A program made the position numbers and the translations under genes. Below are positions 34,500-45,460 of a DNA stretch of 64,000 nucleotides, piece by piece. This DNA is from Augochlora pura. Its lineage: Eukaryota > Arthropoda > Insecta > Hymenoptera > Halictidae. Positions within the stretch are counted from its first letter, which is position 1. Each line of letters begins with the position of its first letter. The notes under the pieces were generated by a model that ran no database searches, was not told where the DNA came from, and saw only the letters and a program-made list of their open reading frames with translations. The stretch spans positions 9,006,046 to 9,070,045 of the forward strand of contig NC_135775.1 in the NCBI RefSeq assembly GCF_028453695.1. Reading direction: 5' to 3'.

Positions 34500-36396
34500 T
34501 ATTTGCTTTATGCACAACGAGTTATGAACAAAAATTAATATTGTCTATATTCCTTGTTAGAAAGAGGACGCTTAGAAGTGTTTTCCTTCCTTCGATTATT
34601 ATAGCAGATAGAAAGAAATGTGTCGATACTCGTCTCTCCTTTTATTTTATCTCCTCTGTCAAATTGCGCCCAATTCTGTTTCTGCACAGCATTTCTTTAT
34701 ACAATTTTTATTTCACACGTACTAGAGAGACAGATTCCGTTTCCTCTTTACAAGATTTTATTTACTTTAGCACAGACAAAAAAGGTCATTAGACATAAAT
34801 TTTAAGAACAATTACTTTCTTTTTCTGTACGGATCCATTTATTTGAGCTTTCGCGAAGATTTCAAGGATACGGAATCAAACCCCTTATTTTCCTACGTAT
34901 GCACATGATCGCTTTGTCTGCGCGGTTTTTTTCTGGAACGTATCCGGCGTGAAAAAAGGGGAATTCTACGCACAAGCCGCCGTCTTTGTCATAAATATAC
35001 AAAATCCGCGAGCACTGTTACGATCGGCAGACGTTCCACCGGAATACCGTTCGGCGAATCTGGAACGAGGTTGCAGCATGAAAAATCAACAAAACCGGGC
35101 AACAGAAAGCCCGAAAAACGATTCCGTTTGTCGAAAAAAATCCTAACGACGGACGATCGGTCCGAATGATCAAATACTTTGGAGCGGAGGCAGCAGCGTT
35201 AAACAAGCCCCGCGCGGGCGTAGCGCGGAAAACTAACATTGACGCGAATTGCCGGCGACGCGAATAGCCAGAAATGATTCATAGCTGGAACAGCATGTCG
35301 AACCTAATCCGGGGCATTCGAAAACTGCACGCAGAGCCCGTAGAATCCCCGATTGTCGGGAGGCGACGCGGCGCTCTCAATTTCGCGGAAAATTCTTGCC
35401 ACGACGAGAGGAGGAGGCAGGGGTGGCCGGGGAAGCCCGGCGCATACGCGGGGGAGGAGTGTTTTCTCGTAGTCGACGGGATCCCTCGAATTGTCTCGTC
35501 GCGGGACAACATACCAGATACGTAGAGCACGGATGCCGTCGGATGCTCTGTAATAGAACAGTATGTATTCGACACGTGATCGTAAGTGTACAGCCGCTGC
35601 AGCGGCCACGAAATATCAGGGCGGGGGTGGTCGGTTGATCGATATTCCCGGGTACAGTCAGCTCGGCAAGCATCCCGCGTCCATCGTCGTCCTCGAGACC
35701 TCGCTACAGCCTCTCTCTCTCTCTCTCCTTCTCTCTCCGTCTCTCTGTCTCCCTCTCGCTTTCCGTCTCTTTCTCTCGCCGATCCCGCTCGTCCCCCAGT
35801 CAATTCCCCAATAATCCGTTCCGAACGACGTGTCGAACCCGACAAAAACTGCTGGCCGAATCTACATCGACCCGAATTACCTTCGTCGGATCATCGGGAA
35901 TTACGATCCGGAGACGTGTTTTAACGTAATGGAATCATCCGCGGGATAATGGCTTCTCCCCAGCCGTGAATCCTTTCGGTGCTTAACTACCGAGAGATCA
36001 ACCGGGTGCGGACGATTATACTTCCGGCGATCTCTGATTGGACCATTCGATCGCGTAACGGGGACGCCGCTCGGCTTTTGAGGTCTTGATGGTTTCCCGA
36101 TGAGCACCGTGTCTTCGGGTACCCCTTTCTTTCGTTATCTCGGATGCCGCTGGCGAAAAACACCGGAATTTTTCTGCGACGGTGCCTCTCTCGTCTTTCA
36201 AATAGAAATACCGATATGCTCTACGACAATGCCTAGAGAATTTCGTGCACTTACGACGAGTGCGATCTTTTGTAGCCCGCGGATGTCGAAATCCTTTTTT
36301 TCTTTTTTTTTTTCTTTTCGTTATTCCGTTTATTAAGTGTTCGGGTTCTGTGTTAGTTCTATGCGAGATATAGAATTTGAATACGCAAACGAGCTA
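34500..36396. other. AT-rich lead, then the longest GC-rich island (34900-36300); no gene called
   Basis: Contains a (CT)n tract at 35710-35775 and many overlapping frames, the longest 188 codons (35279-35845, minus), whose N-terminal third is the microsatellite read as Arg/Glu. No domain recognised. It could be a promoter-proximal or enhancer block of an unseen gene; the sequence alone does not decide. Confidence 0.45.
35710..35775. repeat. interrupted (CT)n microsatellite
   Basis: About 65 bp of CT repeats with CCTT, CCGT, GTCT and CGCT interruptions in a GC-rich island. Confidence 0.9.
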
Positions 36397-36665
36397 CAAT
36401 GGAACTTCCGTTGCATGAACTCCGTTTATTGGAACAAAATTTTAGGCGGTGCCCGATGTAGTCAACGTTTGCTAAACTTCCATTGTCTGAACTACTATCG
36501 TGAAGTTATCCCAATTATGTGAACACCTAGGTATTGCGAACTAGGAAATGAATTAAATGTTTGGTTAAATCCATTTATCTGAACGCGAACTACGGTTGTT
36601 TGAACTTTAACCGGTTGTATGAACTGGTTGTCTCCCGCTGAGTTCATATAAACAAAGTTCTACGG
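36397..36665. mobile_element. pogo/Tigger-like miniature element, 269 bp
   Basis: Flanked by TA at 36395-36396 and 36666-36667. The left end CAATGGAACTTCCGTTGCAT and right end inverted CCGTAGAACTTTGTTTATAT share GGAAC/AGAACTT, and both are followed by GAACTC. Several further TGTATGAAC and TATCTGAAC motifs lie inside in both orientations, like the reiterated subterminal motifs of pogo-type miniatures. The termini match only moderately, so this is an old copy. Non-coding. Confidence 0.55.
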
Positions 36666-36667
36666 TA

Positions 36668-38180
36668 ATTCGATGATATTATTCAATATTATAATTCAAA
36701 TCTATAGTAATACAGTTCAACGATGAATAAACTCTGCTTAGTTATTTCTCTATTGTTACACTTGCATTAATAATAAAATTACGAACACAATTGTAGTTTT
36801 TCTAAGATCGTGTACGAAACTAAAAATTCATTTCATTTTCTACTAATAGTAATAAAATAATTTCTCAGAGTTACTGTATTATACTATCAGATTTAAATCT
36901 TATTAACTCGCGTAATAATTTTGTTAGATCATATTAAAAATATAGATCGATCTAATTGACCAAATTAAGTATTTAATCTGTCCCCCAAAGATTTCAACCG
37001 TGGACGATTATTAAATAAAAATCTCGCAGTCACTAATCAATCTACAGTTCGGAAGCCCGAATATTGTAATTCCTTTTTTGCAGATGGCAGAACTACCTCG
37101 TGCAGAATTACCGTGCACTTCTCCTGTCTGAAAACGCGTTGAAAAAACGTCGATTGACAACCGCAGCGTGGCAATTAGCGTGCGAGAGGTAACGTCAGAA
37201 AGCAGGAAAACAGACGAGAACCGAACGGTTCGTTACGCCTCTCTGTAAGATGGCGTCGAGGATCGGCGGATCCGCTATAAAACTCGAGCGCGAGCTACAA
37301 AATTTTGTTACCGGCCTCGACGCTCCCGGGGTATTCCCGCTCGTGCCATTTCGCTAAACGCCGGCGAAGGGTCGAGTGGCCCGCGAAGGGCCGTGTGCCG
37401 TGCATCCCCAGTTTCCGTATATGCAGAAAAAACCGGTCGATCGCGTGTGGACGGTCGTTGTTCTCGTGTGTGGGCCACGAGTGCCAACGGGTTTGAGAGG
37501 CAGTCACGAAGAGGGACGAGCCAGCCAGCCAGCCAGCAGTCCTGCCGTTGCTGCTGACTAGCGGATGCATAGTCTCCAACATATGCTCGATTCCGAGGTC
37601 AAGATGCCACCCTCGACACGATACGGTGGCTGAAGCCCGTCGAGTGACTCCATTCCCCTAACCGGCGAACATCGAGGGTGTAATAACTGGCGCGCGCTTC
37701 CGGTCGCGGAAGTGGCCAATTTTCGTACGCCGCTGTCATCGTCCTCGTCGTCGTCGTCGCCATCGTCGTCTAGATACCCAATTTTTTTGTTGCGCAACGC
37801 CGTGCTTATGCCGGCGAATATGAAGTGCCGGTGTCCTTGAGAATCGAGGACTTGGCCGGAATCCGCGGATCTTTTTTATTTGCGAGACTCGGAACAAGGG
37901 AGTCACTCGTAATTTCGATACTTCGGTCGGTGCATTGTTTTAGTCATTTTTCTCGCTCTCCGATGACTGTTGCGGAGCCAATTACTGTGCCCTGTTAACA
38001 GCCTTTAGGAGTTTTTGCTATTAAATACTACTTTAGCGATTTAATGACATTTTTTGAGGACAGTAAGTGGCTCCTCTATGGTTGTGCATTTCTGATAGAT
38101 AACAATTGTTATGTCTGGTCTTGTGTTTCGCGAAACTCGGTTAGTTTGACCAGGTCCAGATTGAACTCTTAGCCAGTTCT
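36668..38180. other. AT-rich spacer, then GC-rich island 37080-37900 with promoter-like motifs
   Basis: The island opens with a CCTTTTTTGCAG acceptor-like motif (ending 37083), then has AAGATGGCGTC (37247-37257, YY1/Pho-like), TATAAAA at 37276-37282, a CCAG tetranucleotide run at 37518-37538 and a GTC trinucleotide run at 37736-37771. No supported coding frame follows the TATA-like motif. A promoter is a guess from motif co-occurrence only. Confidence 0.35.
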
Positions 38181-38184
38181 TTAA

Positions 38185-38422
38185 TCCCTTGCACTGCGAT
38201 TCCTTTCACGCTGCATCGATTAACACTTATTTGTCGTTAATATTTTCCTTACTAAGCCCAGACAATTCTTGTTTCTTTTATTGTCATTATGTACTTTCGT
38301 TTTTGGACTTTGTCAGAAGAATAAATTTGACTTCGATTTAAAATTAATTAATAATACTCGCGTATTTGGTAGATTTTCCATGAAAGTATCACGAGTCTGA
38401 CTCGTTATTATAGTGCAATGGG
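38185..38422 (+). mobile_element. TTAA-flanked miniature element, class C (copy C2)
   Basis: The 238-bp element lies between TTAA at 38181-38184 and 38423-38426. Left TCCCTTGCACTGCGATTCC, right inverted CCCATTGCACTATAATAACG. A perfect palindrome ACGAGTC-T-GACTCGT lies at 38391-38405, 17 nt from the right end. The interior matches C1, C3 and C4. Confidence 0.88.
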
Positions 38423-38662
38423 TTAAGGAATGTGACTGGATCAGACTGGAATTGCAGTTCATTGTGAAATGATACAGTTGATTACATTGAAAGTATATTT
38501 CATCGTCAAGTCACATCGAAATTGAACTAACGCAACATTTATTAAGTGGTGGTGCCTGGATCAATATCACCCAGACTATAAAAGTTGTTACTTACGTATT
38601 TAGTTTCTAATTATTGAGTGTTGATTATAAAAGAGTTTTAGATATCCTAGACCTAAAATAAG

Positions 38663-38703
38663 TATTTTAGATCTAGGCTTAAAATGGCCTGGAGTGCAAA
38701 GGG
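38663..38703 (+). mobile_element. class A right-end fragment (A4)
   Basis: From ATTTTAGATCTAGGC to GGAGTGCAAAGGG before TTAA (38704-38707), identical over about 45 bases (TTAA included) to the right end of A2 at 14700-14744. No left half is present nearby, so this is a truncated copy. Identity with A2 suggests the two share a recent source. Confidence 0.8.
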
Positions 38704-38707
38704 TTAA

Positions 38708-40137
38708 AACGAATTGCATAGGTATGTCAAGATTAGTTAGGGGGTGCTATTAGGGAATAGGATCCCCTAAGAAACTGAGTTTCGGAACGGTACGCAGTTG
38801 CGGGAATCAACGGTCTGTTTTTTATTGGGTGCGCAGCAACAGATATTATGTCAACAAAAATTACCGAATAAATAAGCGAGCATGCCGAGAGCTATTCAAC
38901 GATGCAACTGGAATTGCGGAAGATAAATAGGCAGTTGTGTAGGCAGATAAGTTGGCAAGTTTCGCGGCGAAGACTTTCGAGGTTGAACAGTGACGAACGA
39001 GCTTCCCCGCGGTTTATTTACCCGAACAATGTTCGGAACGACCGGCGAAGTTATTCTTCGCAGCCCAGTCAATAGTTCCATCGGCATCGGTGGCAGGAGG
39101 ATCGAGCGACGCGTATATCGAAGTGTCGGGACCGCGTGGGTGCTATCAGGGCCGTCTTTAACGGAAAAACCTTATCGGGTTCTTGCGGGGTTCTGGCGGT
39201 GCTCGCCGGTTTTCGCCGCCGCGAGCGATTGCCCTGAAAAGTTCCTGTATGGGGCGTCGAGAGTTGCCGCAACTTCATTTCTCCGTCTTCGGTTTCTTGC
39301 CGTCGACGCCGCCGTCGCCGCCGCCGCCGCGCGGCCCCGTTCCCCCGTCGCTACGCAAAAGTTGTCCGCCACGGGTCCGCGGCGACATTTTGTCCCCGCG
39401 GAACCGAGTTAGGCGGGGTGTACTTTTAATGAAATAAAGAGAACTTTCGAGCCGTCCCGCGGAATTAACTTTTAATGCCCGCGAGATGTTTGCCATCGTA
39501 TCCGATTTTTCATATCGGTGCCCGGGCGGGGACCTGCTGGATACACTCGCCGGAAGTGATCTAATAATGCGCAGTCGATGTTTACCAAGTTTTTTAGCCC
39601 GCCCCCCTCGACTCCGATTGTCTCGAATTTGATGGCACGCTATTCTGCGAAATTAAACGGGCAAATATTGTTGAAATGAAAATATATTTGACAATTTCTC
39701 TGGAATTGTAGGTTAAAGAGTGTTAAATATTCTGCTCGTGTTCGTTTTAAACGGCGAACCTTCTACTTTCGCAACTCTGGGCTAAATTATCGACTCGCCT
39801 TTATTACGATTAAACAGTAATGTAATCAAGAATTGCAACGAACGGAGGTTAATAAATCTTATTTTAATTTCCTGTCAACGTGATCTTAAAGAGGCAAGTT
39901 CGCCTCTTATAGAGACCTCTAAACAATTCATCTACAATCTTTTTTCACGACTCTACCTTATTTTATTAAATATTAGGTTGGTCATTGCTATTGAAGTCAT
40001 TTAAAAGTCTTTGAAACAAGTATACAATTTCCATTTCTCATTCTGATTTACAAAAAGTAGGCTTCAAAGTCTTCGAAGCAAACATGTAATTTCTGTCTTT
40101 CATTTTGATTTGGAAAAATGATCTTCAAAAGGTTTAA
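38708..40137. other. spacer with GC-rich island 38980-39640 and AT-rich DNA to A5
   Basis: The island has a CCG-repeat near 39301-39333 and overlapping frames of up to 140 codons without recognisable domains. A mariner-type left terminus, TTAGGTTGGTCATTGC, lies at 39973 after TA, with no matching right end found. Confidence 0.45.
40004..40127 (+). repeat. two-copy tandem repeat, 62-bp period
   Basis: AAAGTCTTTGAAACAAG at 40004 and AAAGTCTTCGAAGCAAA at 40066 start two diverged units, each continuing through a CATTTTGATT-type segment. It follows the solitary mariner-type terminus at 39973, so it may be the interior of that remnant. Confidence 0.6.
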
Positions 40138-40355
40138 CCCTTTGCACTCAATTAGCGCCTGCGAAGCGCCAATGAAAATTGTTATATAATTAACAAAATA
40201 ATGTTGACACTTAAAGACCCTTCTGTCGAAAGCGTAACAGTTTTACGAGTCACAAGACTCAATCTCATATGATCAAATTATAGTAAGTACTATACTACGG
40301 TTGGTCAAAATAGTAATTTTGGATCTAAGCTTAAAATGGCTTCGAGTGCAAAGAG
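40138..40355 (+). mobile_element. TTAA-flanked miniature element, class A (copy A5)
   Basis: The 218-bp element follows TTAA (40134-40137); the right flank TTAT (40356-40359) is one change from TTAA. Termini CCCTTTGCACTCAA and inverted CTCTTTGCACTCGA. The palindrome region AGCGCCTG-C-GAAGCGCC (offset 16) has imperfect arms. The interior and TTTTGGATCTAAGC near the right end match A2. Confidence 0.82.
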
Positions 40356-40359
40356 TTAT

Positions 40360-41263
40360 TTTAGGTGTTTTTACCTTCGAAAATGAACATGTTGGGTTAG
40401 CAGTCTAATTGCTATAAGGGACTGAAATAGATTTGAAAGAGTAACTGTTACCGAAGACATTTGTTTAATTGTCACTGAAGACACTCGTTTAATAACAACT
40501 GGTCACCATTTCCAGAGAAAAGTTTCCTCGAGGCTCTCCGCTATTTTGAGAGAGCGCGCACGACAGCAAAAAAATTGTGCACCAGCAACGGCTGCGAGAT
40601 AATAGATACCGGCATTTTGTTTTTCCTTCCCCTTTGACCTGCGGGTGCCGCAGAGGACGAAACAGTTGTTTTTTACGTGGGCTTTAGTTTTTGCGTTGGA
40701 ATGAAACACCGGGTTCACAACAAAGTTGACGCATTCTTTCTCAATCGCGCGAGACGCCCAACTTTCTGCTCTCGACTGTGAACAAAGGCTAGATCTACAA
40801 TTTTCAACTTCATTTTACGCCGGAGTCGGGTTATCGTTAACGAAGACTGCGAAACCAACGTAATTAAATTCCGACTTCGAATAAAACTTTACGGCGACTC
40901 GGAGTTCAACGCAAATCTTTATTCGGCGAGAACGACTAAAATACTTTTCCATGAAAAAGCTGTTTGCCAAAGCAGAAAGACGAAAACGTGTTTATCGAAT
41001 ATTAAATGCTGGTATCGAGAGTCTCTTTTCATGAACGAGCTGTACCATTTTGGAATATTAAACACAGTTTTCGACTTCTTTTTATCGAAAAAGCCATTGC
41101 ATTTTATAACACTGAATGCAATTTTCGAGTCTTTTTTAATGGTCGAGCTGTTACATTTTCGAATATTAAGTGCAGTTCATGAGTCTTTTTTTCACGAAAA
41201 AAGTTCTCTAATATTACATGGAATTTTCGATCCTCGTTTAATCAACGAACCTCTCTTCGATTA
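40360..41263. other. spacer between A5 and A6 with a GC-richer block near 40740-40990; nothing recognised
   Basis: Positions 41030-41230 contain a loosely repeated GAGTCTTTTT / CATTTTCGAATATTAA pattern (41037, 41153 and similar), a weak degenerate tandem repeat. The 78-codon frame over it is that repeat. Confidence 0.4.
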
Positions 41264-41267
41264 TTAA

Positions 41268-41487
41268 CGCTTTGCACTAGAGTGACAATTCCAAGGCATC
41301 ATTAGAAATTATCGTGTCCCGTTCCAAAACAATTTTAATTGTATCAAATTTGTTTATATTTAAAAAAAACAGGCGAAAGCGTACGTCGCCAATTTAGTTT
41401 CATTAAATTATATAAAATAGAAATATTGTAGATCGGAAAAACAAACTATTTTGGATTTCGAGTTAAAATGGTTCCGACTGCGAAAGG
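41268..41487 (+). mobile_element. TTAA-flanked miniature element, class A (copy A6, old)
   Basis: Follows TTAA (41264-41267) and starts CGCTTTGCACTAGAG. The right end CGACTGCGAAAGG has decayed, and the expected TTAA reads TTGG. ACTATTTTGGATTTCGAG near the right end matches A3. The palindrome is eroded. The least conserved class A copy. Confidence 0.7.
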
Positions 41488-41499
41488 TTGGACTCTTAA

Positions 41500-41724
41500 C
41501 CCCTTACCATATCATTTTCCTCATAGTTGCAATGGCAAGCGCCATCTCGATTGTAATTATTTCTTAGAAGAAAAAAGAAATTTGTATTTGTTGCACCTCT
41601 ATATTTACTAGAACGATTAAATATTGATCACAAGAAGATCGCATTTTATTCCGACTTAAAAGAACGGATTAACAATTATATTTAACAGAATATTAATAGA
41701 AATCTCCATCACGAGTCTGATCTG
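41500..41724 (+). mobile_element. class B miniature element (copy B5, right end lost)
   Basis: Starts CCCCTTACCATATCATTTTC after TTAA (41496-41499), 12 bp beyond A6. The interior TTTCTTAGAAGAAAA motif and the CCATCACGAGTCTGA near the right match class B and the left palindrome arm, but the right terminus is replaced by A-rich DNA after about 41724. Confidence 0.7.
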
Positions 41725-44602
41725 AATAAAAAATTGGAAAAAATAATAAAAAAAGGTTAGAACTCGATAGAATAAAGTGTCTGCAGAAATTAGCAGTGGA
41801 TTATATTGTAGAAGGCGCAGTAACGATCGGTAGCTGGAGGGAGCATTATGCAAAGACGCGCAGAAAACGGCTGCGGTTAATCCATAGCTCGCGATGCTCC
41901 GTGATGCATGGCACGTAAGATGGTTGCGCGTCGCTACCGGAAGATATTTCTGTGCGAGGATGAGCACAGTGCACGCCGGGAGCCTTCTGCAGCTATATCT
42001 AATCCGCTTTCGTACGAAAACAGGGATTTTATCATAGGTAAACGCTCGCGTATCCTTCGGTTATAGTAACTGCGCTGCATGGCGCGCGTTTCTAGTCAAT
42101 TAGGTCAGCCTCGATACCGTACGAAGTTTGAAAGTCGATTTGCAACGCCTCTATTAGAAAACGTACGGGCTCGTTTCTCGTCGGATCATCGATCACAGGC
42201 CGCTGCTCCCAATAGAATCCAAAAATCCAAACGGCGTCACCGTTACCTGCCCGAACGTCGCGATTTCAAAAGAGTGTCAAGATCCGCGCGCACACCCCGG
42301 TGTTGGTGGCTCGATCATAATTTTTACTACGACGACATCGCCGGATCGGTAATACCGTCGGTTTGATAAACCGGGCCTTTAAAAAAGCCACAAAAACGAA
42401 CGGCACCCGGGTGAAACTAGTTCTTCGCCGTGGGGCACGACAATAAACTCGCTCCTCGGGAGGATAAAGTTCCCGAAACTTTCATATATCTTTCCAAAGC
42501 GTCAGCAGCATCTGCGCTGTCGGTCAAATAGTTTTTACCGAAAATATTCCGACGAATGTCGCCCTGAAACGAGGCACTTCCGCGGCCCGATCCGCCAGCC
42601 GGAAGCTGTCAGGATCGGGGCCGGGGCAGGTGATCCAGATCGGCCGAAAAATTCCGTACCCTCTAATTGAAAACGCTGCTTGCACGGATCTGCCTCCGCA
42701 TTGTTTGCCAAAGAGGAATTTCCGTCTCTGTTGAATCCGTTTTCTCTTCGACGTCCAATCTTTCCAAATGGAACCGAATTCTGACGACGACACTGCGAAA
42801 AAGTATTCTTGTTGTTTTTTCTTGCGATCAGACGGCGGATTTTATGGATTACTAAGGAAAACCGAGCAGTTGAAGATTTTTTAAATACTGTTACATTATT
42901 TTCAACTTGTTGAAGATATTAACAGAGAAAATGCATTTTTAATAGACTTTTGGTTGTTGCAGTCGAGGTATTATATTTTATATGTTGTTTCTAAGTTAAC
43001 AATCTATACCATGTCATTTATAGTTACTACACCGTGCGGTTAGTTTATTTTTCGACGTTATTTAATGTTGGTGATGGACATATAGGTTCACGCATACGAT
43101 CTTACTTTTATCTAATCATTGTATTATTTAGATATATTGTGACCTTCTTCTACATAACCTTGTAGAAAACGTAGCTGTAATGATTAAATAATACAATTTT
43201 TGGTATCAGAGTATTACAAGAATAAAGAATAAGAGAGAGTGTAATGGCCAAATCACAGGCGACCCATTTCTTTATCTGGATTTATAACAAAAATTTAAAG
43301 AATAATATATTAAGGTCTACGAAATGCTTTTTATAAATTTTCGTTACAGCCTCAGATAAGAAATCTAAAAGCGTGGATTGTTTATTTGTTTTGTAATTCC
43401 ACGTAATAGAAAATTTTAGAAAAGCTTGTTAGCAGACTAATAAAATAAGAACTCAAAAATAAGAATTCAATTCGTTTAATCCGCTTTTACAAAAGTTAAA
43501 CCATTTTATAGGGTATCCACGTTGTTCCTGACTATAAATAAAGAATAAAGTCAACCCAAGAATACCAGTGTCGAAAATATGAGCTCGGAGATAAGTTCAC
43601 GTCTACCACAATCGAGCCAAGCAAATAACATCTGTTGAAAGATGACGCTCGTGTAGACATTCAGTTTGAAATGTCGTAGAAAAGCTGAAAATCTGTGGAA
43701 AGTATTGATCTCGAGGCATCGGTCGCGTAGCAGTCGAACCATGCCGTGCATTGCAGAGGGTTTAATTGCATAAATTCGCGGCGGTGATTGCGCGGCTGTA
43801 ATCCAGGCGGCCGCTTAGCGATTCGCCGCGGAAAGTATGGCGACCGCGTGATCTAAATCGCGTCATTAGCAGCTACAAATGACTCGTTCGTTCTGGTTTA
43901 AGGACACCGGCCCCTGATCCAACGGCGCTGATCCCGCGCGTAATTGGCCGCGGGGGCAGGTCCGCGACCAACGCCGCCTTCTGAATCGAATATTTCCCGG
44001 CTGGGAGGAAACTGTGGCCGGCCGGAAGAATAAGCGAATTACACGGTCGGAGTGTGTCGGTCTGGAAAGGGGTTTGTGCTCCTCGATCGCGACGGCTGCC
44101 GACAAAAGTTATAGGGAAAGTTTCCCCATCGACCACTGGATTTATCCCGGGCAATAAATCCCGAAATATATCCGCGCCAATATGGAGACCGAGTCCGGGA
44201 AGTATCGTCGCTCCACAGGCAAGAATTCGACAACTTAATTCCGTGTTCGAGATCGCTGGAACCGCGCGATTCGACGCGGAATTGACGCTGCTTGAACCTC
44301 GCACACTCGGTTCGCAGGCATCGAGGTGTCTAGAAGTCCACTATCCTCGGCGAGATGGACATCGCCGACAAAGTGGGATATTGTTAGACTTGCTAGCTGA
44401 AATTTGACTTTTTACCACGTGTCGGGGATCATCATGTCTTGTGTCAGTATTCGGGGTATCTAATTTAGTGAACGGACCAAAGGTCTTTTCAATTTTTCTT
44501 CAAAAATTTAACCTAATATTAATACTTGTAACACTTATAAACACTTATTATTGTATATTTTATACTAATATATATTATATACTAATTATTATATACAATA
44601 TA
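41725..44602. other. AT-rich DNA with GC-rich islands 42060-42860 and 43730-44420; no gene seen
   Basis: A 13-bp inverted pair (ATTGTATTATTTA at 43118-43130 and its complement at 43185-43197) lies in the AT-rich part. Frames of up to 143 codons in the second island overlap on both strands and are unrecognised. Confidence 0.45.
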
Positions 44603-45016
44603 TTGGGTTGGCAACTAAGTAATTGCGGATTTAAAATAAGTAGGAAAATTCAATTGTTTTGCTTAAAAATATAAGTTTATTTAATTCGACAAATCAATTT
44701 TGACACTGCCCTTCTTTCAAGGCTTCATTTTAATATGCTGTATATAACATAAAAATCGTGCTTGCGATGCTTGTTTTTTTTTTAAACAATGTAATAAAAT
44801 ATGTCTGAAACGCGCGCATTGACCTTCCATCTTCAAACTGTAATAAAAACGAAACTAAATAACTAATCGATACAATTTTCTTACTAAATTGAAGGTGAAA
44901 GTCGAGACAATAAGAAAACAATATAACTTAATTACTTTGAACACGTTGATAAAACAAAAAAAATGTGCTATGGCCATCTATTAACAAAATCCGCAGTCAC
45001 TTAATTGCCAACCCAA
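44603..45016. mobile_element. mariner-type element, 414 bp, both TIRs, internally deleted
   Basis: Flanked by TA at 44601-44602 and 45017-45018. Left TTGGGTTGGCAACTAAGTAA and right inverted TTGGGTTGGCAATTAAGTGA match over most of about 30 bases, including TGCGGATTT. The interior is AT-rich with no recognisable transposase segment, so this is a non-autonomous derivative of a mariner with GGGTTGGCAAC ends. The 63-codon minus-strand frame inside is not transposase-like to my eye. Confidence 0.88.
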
Positions 45017-45018
45017 TA

Positions 45019-45376
45019 ATTATATTACTTTGTCGTTCTTAAGATTATCGGGATTTTATAAATTGCCAAGTTTTACTAATTTCATCGTTAGTTCTCATAA
45101 ATTTTCAATCCTGCCTCCACATTTTCATGAAATTTCGAAAATATACATACGCAAATAAGTGTAAAATTTGTTTCGACAATATGCAAAGCAAACAAGATTT
45201 AAACATCATAGTTTCTCATAATATTATTGATGTTTAGATTGATTCAAATCATCACTTCATAGTAGAAATGTTAGCCAAATTATGCATCCTATTCAATAGA
45301 TTAGTATAGGGAAAATAGTGATAAAGCACGTGGCTGATATTAAGAATAAGTCGTGCTTATTCCTCGACGATTTTAA
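45019..45376. other. AT-rich spacer between two mariner-type elements; nothing recognised
   Basis: No frames or repeat termini seen. Confidence 0.5.
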
Positions 45377-45378
45377 TA

Positions 45379-45458
45379 TTAGGTTGGAAACTATGAAACG
45401 GGCGCCGCAGCTGAACACAGACTAAAGAAAAACGCCCGTTTCATAGTTTCCTGCCTAA
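45379..45458. mobile_element. 80-bp mariner-type miniature: two TIRs and almost nothing else
   Basis: Flanked by TA at 45377-45378 and 45459-45460. Left TTAGGTTGGAAACTATGAAA and right inverted TTAGGCAGGAAACTATGAAA; both continue into CGGGCG. About 28-bp TIRs enclose roughly 25 bp. One of the smallest possible two-ended elements of this type. Confidence 0.88.
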
Positions 45459-45460
45459 TA

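Noticed and set aside
35279..35845. 188-codon minus-strand frame
   Set aside because: Arg/Glu-rich microsatellite translation followed by unrecognised sequence; four other frames overlap it in the same GC-rich island.
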